Shown: one piece after another, positions 1 through 7,703 of the stretch
Layout: each line of letters opens with the position of its first letter
Position numbering within the stretch: position 1 is the first letter of the stretch
Origin: Candidatus Gastranaerophilales bacterium
GTDB lineage: Bacteria > Cyanobacteriota > Vampirovibrionia > Gastranaerophilales > Gastranaerophilaceae
DNA: 64,000 nt
Reading direction: 5' to 3'
Assembly (NCBI GenBank): GCA_944323035.1
Contig: CALUQY010000008.1
Coordinates: 1-64,000 of the forward strand
Position numbers and translations under genes: made by a program
The notes under the pieces: model-generated
Told to the model about the DNA's origin: nothing
Database searches by the model: none
What the model saw: only the letters and a program-made list of their open reading frames with translations

Positions 1-93
1 TAACTTTTTAACCTATTAACTTTTTAACTTTTCTTGTCCATTTGGCCATAACGACTTATTGCCTTATTGCCTTATTCACTTATTGCCTTTTTC

Positions 94-121
94 ATTATGT
101 ACGATTTTTTATAATAGTCAA
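94..121 (-). promoter_or_regulatory. Left-edge copy of the prepilin-cassette promoter
   Basis: Read on the minus strand this is TTGACT, a 16-base spacer and CATAAT. The same layout precedes the prepilin loci at 21.5 and 61.4 kb and, more weakly, the leader locus at 2.9 kb. Positions 1-92 hold the same ATTGCC/TTAACC-type repeats that form the 5' UTR in those loci, so a further prepilin-like gene probably starts about 90 bases beyond the left end of the window. A TATAAT on the plus strand at 110-115 may serve the glutaredoxin gene, but it lacks a good -35 box. Confidence 0.6.
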
Positions 122-175
122 GCCGGGCAATTTAAAAATCTCCACCACAGGTAAAACATATATCAGGAGGTCACT

Positions 176-406
176 ATGCTAGAACTTTATTCAATGGACA
201 GCTGCCCTTACTGCCGTAAAGTCAAAGAATATTTTAAGGCGCACAATATTCAATATATTGAACACGATGTAAACGATCCCGAAAACGCCATGGAATTAAT
301 GAAACTTGGCGGCAAACCTCAGGTTCCTTTTCTGGTTAACAAAGAAAAAAATATTTATATGTATGATTCCGATCATATTATCAAATATGTCGAAGAAAAA
401 GAATAA
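176..406 (+). CDS. Glutaredoxin
   Basis: A 76-residue single-domain glutaredoxin, the normal length for the small bacterial class. The dithiol active site CPYC lies at residues 10-13. The conserved cis-proline is P51 (QVPF), and YDSD around residues 63-66 matches the glutathione-binding end of the fold. These proteins reduce protein disulfides or glutathione mixed disulfides in the cytoplasm. The ATG is preceded by GGAGG at a good distance. The degenerate hybrid-cluster homologue begins 57 bases downstream on the same strand, so the two may be co-transcribed; a shared redox role is only a guess. Confidence 0.93.
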   Translation: MLELYSMDSCPYCRKVKEYFKAHNIQYIEHDVNDPENAMELMKLGGKPQVPFLVNKEKNIYMYDSDHIIKYVEEKE

Positions 407-462
407 AATTTCACAAGTTGCCCCTGACAACATCAGCAAATACATTACAAAAAGGAAAAATA

Positions 463-2067
463 ATGTTTTACGACAATTACAAAGCAAATGAATACGATTT
501 CAGCGAATGCAGTTCAAAAGGAACTTGCTCGGTTTCCCCGAATGTTTCCTCAATTCAGGAAATTGTGCTGGTATTAATAAGAGAAATCGCCCATTACGTA
601 AAAAAATTAAAAAAATTAAGCCATACATTTCCTGTTCTTGAAGCGGAAATTCTACATTCACTATCTGAATTTATTTCAGTAGCAGAATATACTGATGACG
701 AAGTCTTTGCTGTGTTATTAAAGCTTAACAAAAACTTTAACAGTCTGCAAAGGCAGTACAGTGCTATCTGCAAAAAGAAAAACATTAATTGCAGTGAAAA
801 TATAGAATTCATCAATCTTGATAAGCTCTCAACGCTGTCCGGAATAATTGCCATGGGCGAAAAACTTTATCTGAAAAGAATAAGTAAACTCACAATCGAA
901 GAAAAATTCTACAGTGATATCCTGCTTTTGAATTTAAAAAGCTTATCTATCAATATTCTCAAACTTGCCGACTATAACATAATAAATCAGGAAGCCATTA
1001 ATAAGGTCATTGAAGCTCTGGATTTGTATAATTTTACAAAATTTCCGGTCGAAAAAGTTGAAGAGTCAATTAAAACCTTAACATACTGCGAAAGCGAAAT
1101 ACTAAAAGATCGCGCCAAAATCCAGCGGGAAACTTTCGGACAAATAAATAAAACCGTTGTGTCAACTTCCACCAGAAGGAACAAAGCTGTTCTTGTATCA
1201 GGTTCCAGCCTTATTGATTTATACAAATTTCTTGAATACACAAAAGATGAAGAAAACTTAGACGTCTATTCTCACGGTGATCTTCTAATCGCGCATGCGT
1301 TTGAAAAATTCAAAGAGTTTAAGCATTTTGTAGGTCACTACGGAACCAGCAACGAAAACTGTATTTTCGATTTTGCGACCTTTCCGGGGGCAATACTTCT
1401 GACTAAACACAGCAAACAAAACATTGAACACCTTATCCGCGGCAGAATTTTTACTATGGATACCGTTCAGCCAAAAGGCGCAATTAAAGTTACACCTGAT
1501 GAATTCGGCAAAATCATCGAAAGCGCAAGGCTTGCAAAAGGGTTCAACAAAGGGCAGATAAGAAACGACGTGATAACAGGGTTTAATGAAACGGAACTTA
1601 ATGAACAAATTAATATTATCCACGAAAAGCTTATAAACAAAGATATAAAACGACTTCTAATCATAGGCATGTCCGCAAAATCCACCTTACAGGAAATTTA
1701 TTTAAACGATATTATAAAACACCTTTCAAGCGATACCTACATTGTAAGTTTTTCAAAAATCAATACAGACAAGGAACACCTTGAAATTAATATCGCGAAC
1801 AATTTTCCGCTGCTGTATACAATTATGGATAAACTTTCACAGAAAATAAATTTGAGCGATAACAATTTAAGATTTTTCCTGCAGAAATGCGATCCGAACT
1901 CAATCAGTGCCATTGTCCAGATGAAAAATTACGGGGCAAAACGTATCATGATTGCCAACTGCTCGCCAAACGTGATGAATCCATCAATACTTACCATGTT
2001 TGCAGAAAAATACGATATAAATCTTATAACCACACCCAAACTTGATGCAGAAACTTTAGAAAAATAA
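463..2067 (+). CDS. Hybrid-cluster-protein (prismane) homologue with most metal ligands lost
   Basis: 534 residues from the ATG at 463, which has AAGGA upstream; the longer frame from a TTG at 418 lacks a ribosome site. Family signatures are clear: an N-terminal CSSKGTC (C16, C22), a central VYSHGDLLIAH, FPGAILLT, RGRIFT, and a C-terminal SPNVMNPSILTMFAEKY followed by ITTP. In hydroxylamine reductase-type Hcp the N terminus carries four cysteines (MFCxxC...C...C). Here the first two are tyrosines (Y3, Y6). The conserved TTNCIQ, GGCDG and ACGK cysteine segments read as TKHSKQ, IGMSAK and VSFSK. So the fold appears kept, while the 4Fe and hybrid clusters should be incomplete. Function unknown; a scaffold or regulatory derivative of Hcp is possible. 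Confidence 0.75.
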   Translation: MFYDNYKANEYDFSECSSKGTCSVSPNVSSIQEIVLVLIREIAHYVKKLKKLSHTFPVLEAEILHSLSEFISVAEYTDDEVFAVLLKLNKNFNSLQRQYSAICKKKNINCSENIEFINLDKLSTLSGIIAMGEKLYLKRISKLTIEEKFYSDILLLNLKSLSINILKLADYNIINQEAINKVIEALDLYNFTKFPVEKVEESIKTLTYCESEILKDRAKIQRETFGQINKTVVSTSTRRNKAVLVSGSSLIDLYKFLEYTKDEENLDVYSHGDLLIAHAFEKFKEFKHFVGHYGTSNENCIFDFATFPGAILLTKHSKQNIEHLIRGRIFTMDTVQPKGAIKVTPDEFGKIIESARLAKGFNKGQIRNDVITGFNETELNEQINIIHEKLINKDIKRLLIIGMSAKSTLQEIYLNDIIKHLSSDTYIVSFSKINTDKEHLEINIANNFPLLYTIMDKLSQKINLSDNNLRFFLQKCDPNSISAIVQMKNYGAKRIMIANCSPNVMNPSILTMFAEKYDINLITTPKLDAETLEK

Positions 2068-2104
2068 AAACAGTCCATAAAGCTTTACTTTAGTTTACAA
2101 AGTA

Positions 2105-2132
2105 TAGTCAAATTATATATATCTGATATAAT
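2105..2132 (+). promoter_or_regulatory. Probable promoter of the RHH gene
   Basis: TATAAT at 2127-2132 lies 34 bases before the chosen ATG, with a weak TAGTCA 16 bases upstream. The intergenic gap after the Hcp homologue makes a separate promoter plausible. Confidence 0.4.
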
Positions 2133-2166
2133 AAAATTATGGATGTGCAAGGAGGTAAGTAAAGTT

Positions 2167-2355
2167 ATGGCTAAAGTTTTGGTATCTATGTCGGACAAAT
2201 TTTTGGAGAAAATCAACGAGGTAGCGGATAGCGAACAACGTTCCCGCAGCGAACTAATCAGAGAAGCCCTGCGTTCATACATAAGACGGGCATCTTACAC
2301 AAATACAAAGAAAGCGGAGCAAAACGCAGATCTTCTGGAAGAATTAATCGGGTAA
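2167..2355 (+). CDS. Ribbon-helix-helix (CopG-like) DNA-binding protein
   Basis: 62 residues. The start at 2167 is chosen because AAGGAGG lies at 2149-2155; an ATG at 2143 would overlap that site. The N-terminal strand AKVLVSMSDKFLEKI followed by RSRSELIREALRSYI is the classic RHH pattern: a beta strand that reads the major groove, then helix A. The C terminus is acidic and short. Such proteins are antitoxins or small autoregulators. No toxin-like frame follows, so a solitary regulator or an orphan antitoxin is the best call. Confidence 0.85.
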   Translation: MAKVLVSMSDKFLEKINEVADSEQRSRSELIREALRSYIRRASYTNTKKAEQNADLLEELIG

Positions 2356-2360
2356 AAAGA

Positions 2361-2386
2361 AGCGGTTTTAAAACCGCTCTTTTTTA
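2361..2386 (+). terminator. Intrinsic terminator after the RHH gene
   Basis: A perfect 9-bp stem AGCGGTTTT/AAAACCGCT with no extra loop bases, then CTTTTTT. The minus strand also has a T run after the stem, so it can close the minus-strand leader locus at 2384-2753 as well. Confidence 0.85.
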
Positions 2387-2494
2387 TATTGGATAAGAGT
2401 ATCTTTGCCATGATAAGGCACCGAGCGCCATCCACAAGGGGTTAACATGACTTTTTAACGAACGACCCAAACAGGAAGCCGCCTTGACCGGCGG

Positions 2495-2653
2495 TGTCAT
2501 CCCGAACTGCGCGAGCGAGCGGAGGCACAAAGCGAAAACCACGCTTTTCGCGGTGCCGTTTTTCGCGAGTCGAGCAAGACCGTTTCGGAATCTGTCCGGC
2601 GTTACCGATTGCTCGCATCGCTGGACAGACCCTGAATCAAGTTCAGGGTGACA
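2495..2653. repeat. R1 repeat element, copy A
   Basis: About 160 GC-rich bases running from TGTCATCCCGAACTG to TCAGGGTGACA. It shares long identical segments (CGCGAGTCGAGCAAGAC, TTTCGGAATCTGTCCGGCG) with copies at 20.99, 46.2 and 61.0 kb. The ends are roughly inverted (TGTCATCC.../...GGTGACA), like palindromic interspersed elements. It lies inside the leader frame of the locus at 2384-2753. Confidence 0.85.
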
Positions 2654-2710
2654 ATAAAATTTTACTTTGTTCGTGAGCACGCATTCCTTTTGTAGAACCG
2701 GCTCAGCCGG

Positions 2711-2724
2711 CCCCCCCCCCCCCC
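2711..2724. repeat. Poly-C/poly-G tract (14) of leader cassette A
   Basis: Fourteen consecutive C on the plus strand, read as G in the minus-strand leader nine codons after its ATG. It is flanked by the palindrome CCGGCTCAGCCGG. The tracts at the other two cassettes are 12 and 13 long, so this is a length-variable homopolymer at a conserved position. Assembly error at homopolymers cannot be excluded. Confidence 0.85.
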
Positions 2725-2777
2725 GTACAAATACTTACACTTCGCTTTTTCATCTTTCGATCCTTTCTTTTTGTCAT

Positions 2778-2880
2778 AAGGCAATAAGTCATTAAGGCAT
2801 TAGGGCAATAAGACTCTTTTTTTATCCATTCGGCCATAACGACTCATTGCCTTATTATCTTATTGCCTTATTGCCTCTTC
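2778..2880. repeat. Cassette 5' UTR repeats (AGGCAATAAG / CTTATTGCC)
   Basis: Short units such as AAGGCAATAAG on the left are repeated in inverted form (CTTATTGCCTTATT) on the right, around a conserved CATTCGGCCATAACGAC. The same architecture lies at 21.44-21.54 kb and, partly, at 1-90 and 61.25-61.40 kb. In the minus-strand transcript the two halves could pair into a long hairpin ahead of the ribosome site. Confidence 0.7.
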
Positions 2881-2881
2881 T

Positions 2882-2910
2882 ATTATTTATCATTTTTCAC
2901 ATTTAGCCAA
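2882..2910 (-). promoter_or_regulatory. Prepilin-cassette promoter, copy A (degenerate)
   Basis: On the minus strand TTGGCT, 17 bases, AATAAT. It is at the same place relative to the leader ATG as the two intact copies, but both boxes are one base worse, consistent with decay of this locus. Confidence 0.5.
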
Positions 2911-2967
2911 GACCCTTGCCCTGTAAATATTTTGATGTTACAATTACATAGGATAAAGGGATAAGTA

Positions 2968-3672
2968 ATGGAAATAGGTTCTACTTTAGAAATTTTATTA
3001 CGTGTATTCAGCGCTTGTTTACTCGGTTTTGCAATCGGTTTAGAGCGTGAAATGACAAATAAATACGCCGGCCTTAGAACAAATATTCTGGTTTGTTTAG
3101 GAGCATGCTTGTTTACAATAATTTCAATCTACGGATTTCCGACCGTTGTGACGGGCGAAAATGCAAACGGCATCCGCGATACAGCCCGTGTTGCGGCACA
3201 GGTGGTAACAGGTATCGGTTTTATCGGCGGCGGTACGGTTCTGCGCCACGGGGCAACTGTGTTCGGGCTGACAACCGCAGCAACTCTCTGGATGGTCGCA
3301 AGTATAGGTATGGCTTGCGGTGCAGGACTTTACACGCTGGCGGTTATCTCAACCGTAATTTCGATAATTGTACTCGTATCTGTCAGAGTTTTTGAAAAAT
3401 CAATGCTCATCAAAAGTACGAAAAATACAAGAAGATTAACAGTTAACCTGACCTGCCCGACAGATGCAGCGGATGATATTTATGAATTTGTTATTGACAA
3501 GTATCCGAAACTTTTTGAGATAACCAAGAAAATCCAAAAGCCGGACAGCGAAAGAACCAAAATTAACGTTGTAATAGAAGTTGTAGGCAGAAACCCGATT
3601 GAATCCACTTACAAAGTATTTAATAAGCTGGAAGGCATTGAAGCGCTTTCGGTACAGGAATTTAGGGAATAG
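2968..3672 (+). CDS. MgtC/SapB-family membrane protein
   Basis: 234 residues. The N-terminal two thirds are hydrophobic with the MgtC signature: LLGFAIGLERE near residue 20, KYAGLRTNILVCLGACLFT, GIGFIGGGTVLR and TTAATLWMVASIGMACG. About four membrane helices are visible, followed from about residue 150 by a soluble ACT-like C-terminal domain (RRLTVNLTC to the end). MgtC proteins are linked to magnesium limitation and virulence regulation in other bacteria; here only family membership can be claimed. It heads a tight operon: miaB starts four bases after its stop. A GGGATAAG ribosome site precedes the ATG. Confidence 0.88.
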   Translation: MEIGSTLEILLRVFSACLLGFAIGLEREMTNKYAGLRTNILVCLGACLFTIISIYGFPTVVTGENANGIRDTARVAAQVVTGIGFIGGGTVLRHGATVFGLTTAATLWMVASIGMACGAGLYTLAVISTVISIIVLVSVRVFEKSMLIKSTKNTRRLTVNLTCPTDAADDIYEFVIDKYPKLFEITKKIQKPDSERTKINVVIEVVGRNPIESTYKVFNKLEGIEALSVQEFRE

Positions 3673-3675
3673 TAT

Positions 3676-4995
3676 ATGAAAAAAGTTTATATAGAAACAA
3701 TGGGCTGCCAGATGAATAAGTCCGACACGGAAAGAATGCTCGGTATGCTATCGCATTTCGGCTATGAAGAAACAAAAGAGTCCAAAGAAGCTGATTTGTT
3801 GATGATTAACACCTGTTCTATCCGGCAGTTGAGCGAGGATAAAGCTTACAGTGCCATAGGTGTCTGGGGCAAGTGGAAGAAAAACAAACCGGATTTAAAA
3901 ATCGGCTTCTGCGGCTGTGTTGCGCAGCAAAAGGGCGAAGATTTATTTAAACGCGCGCATTATATTGATTTTGTTCTGGGTACACATCATATTTACAAGC
4001 TGCCGGAAATCATCAAACGCGTTGAAGCAGGTGAAAAGGTATGTGAGTGCGAAGAAACACACTGCGTAGAAGATACAAAAGATTATCCGATTAAACGGGT
4101 TAAAAGCGTAAATGCGTGGATTCCGATAACAGAAGGCTGCAACAACTTTTGCACCTACTGTATTGTTCCTTACACCCGCGGACGCGAACGTTCCCGACTG
4201 CCGGAAGTAATTTTAAAAGAAGCAAAAGATGCTCTGACGCAAGGCTACAAGGAGATTACGCTTCTCGGGCAAAACGTTGACAGTTACGGCAAAGATTTTG
4301 AAGATAAGCACTACCGGCTCGCGCAATTATTAGAAGATTTAAATGCAATTGAAGGGAAATTCAGAATTCGCTTTGTAACATCATATCCGACTGATATTTC
4401 GGATGAGTTGATTGAAACCGTTACCAGATTGGATAAAGTTTGTGAATATTTTCATATTCCGATGCAATCCGGTTCGAGCGAAGTTTTGAAGAAAATGAAC
4501 CGCCGCTATGACAGAGAAACTTATGCTAAAATTGTTCAAAAAGTCCGCGATAAAGTCAAAGATGTTACGATAACAAGCGATTTCATTGCGGGATTTCCGG
4601 GCGAAACAGAAGAACAGTTTGAAGAAACCCTGACGGCAATTGATGAATTTGAGCTTGATTATTCAAACACAGCAGCTTATTCACCGCGTGAAAAAACCGT
4701 TGCAGCAAAATGGGTAGACAAATATATTGATGAAAACACAAAATTTGAACGGTTAAAACGACTCAATGACAAAGTAAAAGAAAATTGTCTTAAATCAAAC
4801 AAGAAATTTGTCGGGCGGGAAATGGAAGTTCTAATTGAAAGTTTTGAAAACCACAAAGGTAAAAATATTATTACAGGACGCACACGTAATAATAAAATAG
4901 TTCATATTCCGTGTGATACCGACCGGACAGGAGAATTTGTAAACGTAAAAATTACAGGTGCTAAAACCTGGTATGTTACAGGAGAGTTAATCTAA
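3676..4995 (+). CDS. miaB: tRNA-2-methylthio-N6-dimethylallyladenosine synthase MiaB
   Basis: 439 residues, normal length. It methylthiolates i6A37 in tRNAs that read UNN codons. The N-terminal methylthiotransferase domain supplies C11 (GCQMN), C47 (NTC) and C81 (GCVAQQ) for the auxiliary iron-sulfur cluster. The radical-SAM triad is C155-C159-C162 (GCNNFCTYC), followed by IVPYTRGRERSR. A C-terminal TRAM domain occupies about the last 65 residues. The PYTRGRERSR and LGQNVDSYG motifs favour MiaB over MtaB or RimO. Its stop overlaps the start of the terC-like gene by one base (TAATG). Confidence 0.95.
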   Translation: MKKVYIETMGCQMNKSDTERMLGMLSHFGYEETKESKEADLLMINTCSIRQLSEDKAYSAIGVWGKWKKNKPDLKIGFCGCVAQQKGEDLFKRAHYIDFVLGTHHIYKLPEIIKRVEAGEKVCECEETHCVEDTKDYPIKRVKSVNAWIPITEGCNNFCTYCIVPYTRGRERSRLPEVILKEAKDALTQGYKEITLLGQNVDSYGKDFEDKHYRLAQLLEDLNAIEGKFRIRFVTSYPTDISDELIETVTRLDKVCEYFHIPMQSGSSEVLKKMNRRYDRETYAKIVQKVRDKVKDVTITSDFIAGFPGETEEQFEETLTAIDEFELDYSNTAAYSPREKTVAAKWVDKYIDENTKFERLKRLNDKVKENCLKSNKKFVGREMEVLIESFENHKGKNIITGRTRNNKIVHIPCDTDRTGEFVNVKITGAKTWYVTGELI

Positions 4996-6047
4996 TGTTA
5001 GAATATTTTTTCGGGTCATATTTAGTAACGATTTTAGGCGTAATTGCGGCTTATTTCTGGGCGGAGCATTCACACCCCGGAACAGGCTGGACAAGCATTT
5101 TTATTGTATTTATACTTGCAATTCTTGAAGTCAGCCTGTCGTTTGACAACGCTGTTGTTAACGCGATGAAGTTAGAAAAAATGACTCATGTCTGGCGCCA
5201 CAGGTTTTTAACCTGGGGGATTGCAATTGCTGTTTTCGGGATGCGGTTTTTGTTCCCGATTTTAGTCGTTTCAATCTTTGCAAACCTGAGTATGGCAGAA
5301 GTCGCAAGAATTGCGGTTAATGACGCAGACAAATACGCACACTACCTTCATCTTACCCACGCCCCGATTGTATCCTTCGGCGGAATTTTCCTGCTGATGC
5401 TGTTTTTACATTACTTTTTTGATCACGAAAAAACAGTACACTGGCTGAAGCCTATTGAAAACTGGTTATCTCACCTTGACAATATCCGCGGAATAGAAGT
5501 CATTATTTCGCTTGCGGTACTTCTTGTAACCCAGAGTTTTGCGAAAACTCCGGATGTACAGCTTTCAATTATTATTGCCGGAATCAGCGGTATAATAACG
5601 TATCTTGCCGTAGACGGACTGGCACATTATCTGGAAAAGCGTGAGAAAAAAAGGCTTGCCCAATGCGCAGAAGGTGCTGTTTGCGGCGGATTTGTTGCGT
5701 TTATGTATCTTGAATTAATTGACGCATCTTTTTCGCTCGACGGAGTACTCGGCGCATTCGCACTGAGTAAGGACATCATCATCATTTCAATCGGCCTTGC
5801 AATCGGTGCGATGTTCGTCCGCTCGCTCACGGTAATGCTTGTTGAAAAAAAGACACTTGCGCAGTTCCTCTACCTTGAACACGGCGCGCACTGGGCAATT
5901 GGCGCCCTCGCTGTTATTATGCTAATTTCAACGGAAATTGAAGTTCCGGAAGTCGTAACCGGTATTATCGGATTGGTATTTATTGTACTTTCCTTGATTT
6001 CCTCAATACTTCACAATAAAAAGAAAAAATCACTTGAAAGTAATTAA
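4995..6047 (+). CDS. TerC/DUF475-type integral membrane protein
   Basis: 350 residues with eight or nine hydrophobic segments. LEVSLSFDNAVVNA near residue 50 and the internal echo YLELIDASFSLDGVLGAFA near residue 250 are the acidic metal-binding motifs of the TerC superfamily; the spacing fits the DUF475 branch. TerC relatives export metal ions such as manganese. The end is basic (HNKKKKSLESN). The last 18 bases overlap the stop end of a convergent gene of the phage-type cluster, so the cluster begins with no spacer. Confidence 0.85.
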   Translation: MLEYFFGSYLVTILGVIAAYFWAEHSHPGTGWTSIFIVFILAILEVSLSFDNAVVNAMKLEKMTHVWRHRFLTWGIAIAVFGMRFLFPILVVSIFANLSMAEVARIAVNDADKYAHYLHLTHAPIVSFGGIFLLMLFLHYFFDHEKTVHWLKPIENWLSHLDNIRGIEVIISLAVLLVTQSFAKTPDVQLSIIIAGISGIITYLAVDGLAHYLEKREKKRLAQCAEGAVCGGFVAFMYLELIDASFSLDGVLGAFALSKDIIIISIGLAIGAMFVRSLTVMLVEKKTLAQFLYLEHGAHWAIGALAVIMLISTEIEVPEVVTGIIGLVFIVLSLISSILHNKKKKSLESN

Positions 6048-6260
6048 GCAATCATAAATTTTGTCAATTTTATCTTTCATTTCGGCGACACCTTCTTTCA
6101 GCTCGTTATAGCTGTGCAGGGAAACGAAATGTTCTTCAACGCTCTCAATTATTTCTCTGTGTTTTTTCTCAAGCTGCTCCGGAGTGACAAAAATTCTGTG
6201 CTGGATTAAAAACATCATCAGCACAATTATTATAGGTGAATATTGTAAAATCTGTTCCAT
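6030..6260 (-). CDS. Small membrane-anchored coiled-coil protein of the phage cluster
   Basis: 76 residues, last gene of the cluster, not recognised. Residues 8-20 (SPIIIVLMMFLIQ) form one membrane helix. From about residue 28 to 72 the chain is charged and heptad-like (EQLEKKHREIIESVEEHF, ELKEGVAEMKDKIDKI). Position after the terminase and the topology suggest a lysis accessory protein (holin or spanin-like), but no motif proves it. Its 3' end overlaps the convergent terC-like gene by 18 bases. AAAGGAAC precedes the ATG. Confidence 0.7.
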   Translation of the reverse strand: MEQILQYSPIIIVLMMFLIQHRIFVTPEQLEKKHREIIESVEEHFVSLHSYNELKEGVAEMKDKIDKIYDCLITFK

Positions 6261-6278
6261 TTTAGTTCCTTTCGTTGG

Positions 6279-7568
6279 TTATAGCGTTATCGGCCAGTAA
6301 AAATCCACCAGATAAGAGGCCGCATCTATCGGGTGAGAAAGAAATTTCAATTCTCTCGATTGCTTTATCTGCTGATATGTGGGGATGTCAATTTTTGAAG
6401 ACCCTTCTTTATATTTCAAATTATAGATATTATAAAGAAGTTTTTCGCATTTTTTATCAACAAACAGGCAGACTTCGCCGTCAGCAGAGCGGATTTTAGC
6501 ATTAAATGCCATAATCCTGTTTTTAATCGGCGGGTTGAACGGTTTGATTTTAATATCAACATCATAACCGTATTGAAGAAGTTTCTTCTTGATTATTACG
6601 TAATTTGTGTACTCACTCGTACAGCTTCTGTTGTCGCCCGAAGCATCACCGTTCACAATAACTTTTCCTTTATGGTTCGGGTATCGTCTGTGAAACTCCT
6701 CGCAGGCTTTAGCAGTAGTCGTATTTTCCATAACAATTTCATCAAAATAAAAAACTTTATCCTCCGTCTTATGCGCCAGAACCCACGACATCGGATCTAC
6801 GTTGAAGTCGCAGGAAATATGCAAATCCAGCTCAGGCTGATATTTAATCTCCATGATGTTATCGTCTGTAAAATCCTTGATAACCAGCCCTTTATTGTAT
6901 TCTCCGTTTTGCGCCAGAACAAAAATATTATAATAATTTTCATCATAAAGTTTTTTAAGTTCTTCACAATAGCCCTCGGGCAGATAAATATTCTGCGTTG
7001 TAGGGGCTGAAATGAGTCTGTAATTTGGCGGCGGATCCTCAATAAAAGTTTTATAAACCCAGCCCCGCTGCATTTCAGGGTTAGTGTGTCCGAAAATTCT
7101 GTACTTAAAATTTTTCCAGCTTTTGCGGACTTTTTGCCGCATACGGCTCAAAAGCATTTTAAAAGTGTCGTAAGGAATATCAGACATTTCCTCAATTTCT
7201 ACAAACCCGAGGTTTAACGATTTCAACTTATTAGGCTCCTCAAAATGCCTGAATAAAATTTCCGATGAATTATGAAAAACCAGTTTTTGCAATGTCGATG
7301 ACCATTCATAATCCTTGCCTTCAACAAAACCCATATTATCAAGGTGTTCAAAATAAGTGTGCAGCGTGGTATCACGGACAAGGGTATAAGTCTGCGCTCC
7401 GACAAGCCCGCGAATTCCGGGGAATTTTAGCGCAAGCAAAATTCCGAGCAGCGAGCCGGCAAAGGTTTTGCCGGAGCCGTATCCGCCCTGATAAACCGCT
7501 ACATCTAAGCTGTATGAATGCGGGATTTCCAAAAACTCCCGCTGTGCTTTTAGTAAATTATATTCCAT
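6279..7568 (-). CDS. Phage terminase large subunit
   Basis: 429 residues, typical TerL length. The ATPase half has Walker A GGYGSGKT at residues 28-35 and Walker B VEIEE at 123-127. The C-terminal RNase H-like nuclease half carries D254 (SCDFNVD), a second acidic site in VNGDASGD near residue 310 and HPIDAASY near 420. TerL pumps DNA into the empty capsid and cuts it. All catalytic positions look intact, so the motor may work. GGAGGAG lies just ahead of the ATG and directly abuts a small GCCGGC...GCCGG hairpin, which could mask the ribosome site. Confidence 0.93.
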   Translation of the reverse strand: MEYNLLKAQREFLEIPHSYSLDVAVYQGGYGSGKTFAGSLLGILLALKFPGIRGLVGAQTYTLVRDTTLHTYFEHLDNMGFVEGKDYEWSSTLQKLVFHNSSEILFRHFEEPNKLKSLNLGFVEIEEMSDIPYDTFKMLLSRMRQKVRKSWKNFKYRIFGHTNPEMQRGWVYKTFIEDPPPNYRLISAPTTQNIYLPEGYCEELKKLYDENYYNIFVLAQNGEYNKGLVIKDFTDDNIMEIKYQPELDLHISCDFNVDPMSWVLAHKTEDKVFYFDEIVMENTTTAKACEEFHRRYPNHKGKVIVNGDASGDNRSCTSEYTNYVIIKKKLLQYGYDVDIKIKPFNPPIKNRIMAFNAKIRSADGEVCLFVDKKCEKLLYNIYNLKYKEGSSKIDIPTYQQIKQSRELKFLSHPIDAASYLVDFYWPITL

Positions 7569-7598
7569 AAATTTCTCCTCCGGCGCTCAAGCCGGCTC
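7569..7598 (-). promoter_or_regulatory. Hairpin abutting the terminase ribosome-binding site
   Basis: On the minus strand CCGGC-TTGAGC-GCCGG is followed immediately by AGGAG. The last stem bases touch the Shine-Dalgarno sequence of the terminase gene, so pairing may lower its translation. This is an inference from position only. Confidence 0.45.
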
Positions 7599-7618
7599 CG
7601 TAATCGGTTTAACAATAC

Positions 7619-7686
7619 AAAAAAAAAGCCGCTGCAAGATAGGGTAATTAAGACGAGAAGAGTTTAAAAAAGGAATAAGCAGCGGC
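7619..7686 (-). terminator. Long-loop terminator between portal and terminase genes
   Basis: On the minus strand GCCGCTGC, a 43-base loop, then the perfect complement GCAGCGGC followed by nine T. It sits 17 bases after the portal stop. It would partly insulate the terminase gene from the structural genes upstream, or form a structured RNA element. Confidence 0.7.
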
Positions 7687-7703
7687 ACTAAGAATAAGCA
7701 GAT

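Larger units (their letters stand above)
2384..2753 (-). pseudogene. Prepilin leader cassette without pilin body (G14, out of frame)
   Basis: The ATG at 2751-2753 is preceded on the minus strand by an AAAGGATCGAAAG ribosome site and begins MKKRSVSICTGGGG, matching the leaders at 21.4 and 61.2 kb. The tract of 14 G (2711-2724) shifts the reading frame and stops after about 17 codons (GCC GGC TGA). With 13 G the frame would enter a 98-codon open frame running to 2384 that translates an R1 repeat (for example SVTPDRFRNGLARLA). No FTMAEILL pilin core follows; the end reads ALSWQRYSYPI. It is either a broken prepilin gene or a leader-only relic. The rest of 2356-2967 holds the cassette 5' UTR repeats and no other gene. 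Confidence 0.6.

Noticed and set aside
60-90. CRISPR-like array of ATTGCC units (also near 2830, 21510 and 61370)
   Set aside because: Units are 7-10 bases, irregular and without unique spacers of constant length; they belong to the prepilin-cassette 5' UTR.
2494-2676. Open frames through the R1 repeats on the plus strand
   Set aside because: They exist only because R1 is GC-rich and open in several frames; no ribosome site and no family resemblance.
2711-2724. Poly-C tracts as scaffold gap filler or sequencing artefact
   Set aside because: All three lie at the same codon position with conserved flanks on both sides and different lengths. Exact lengths may still be wrong.
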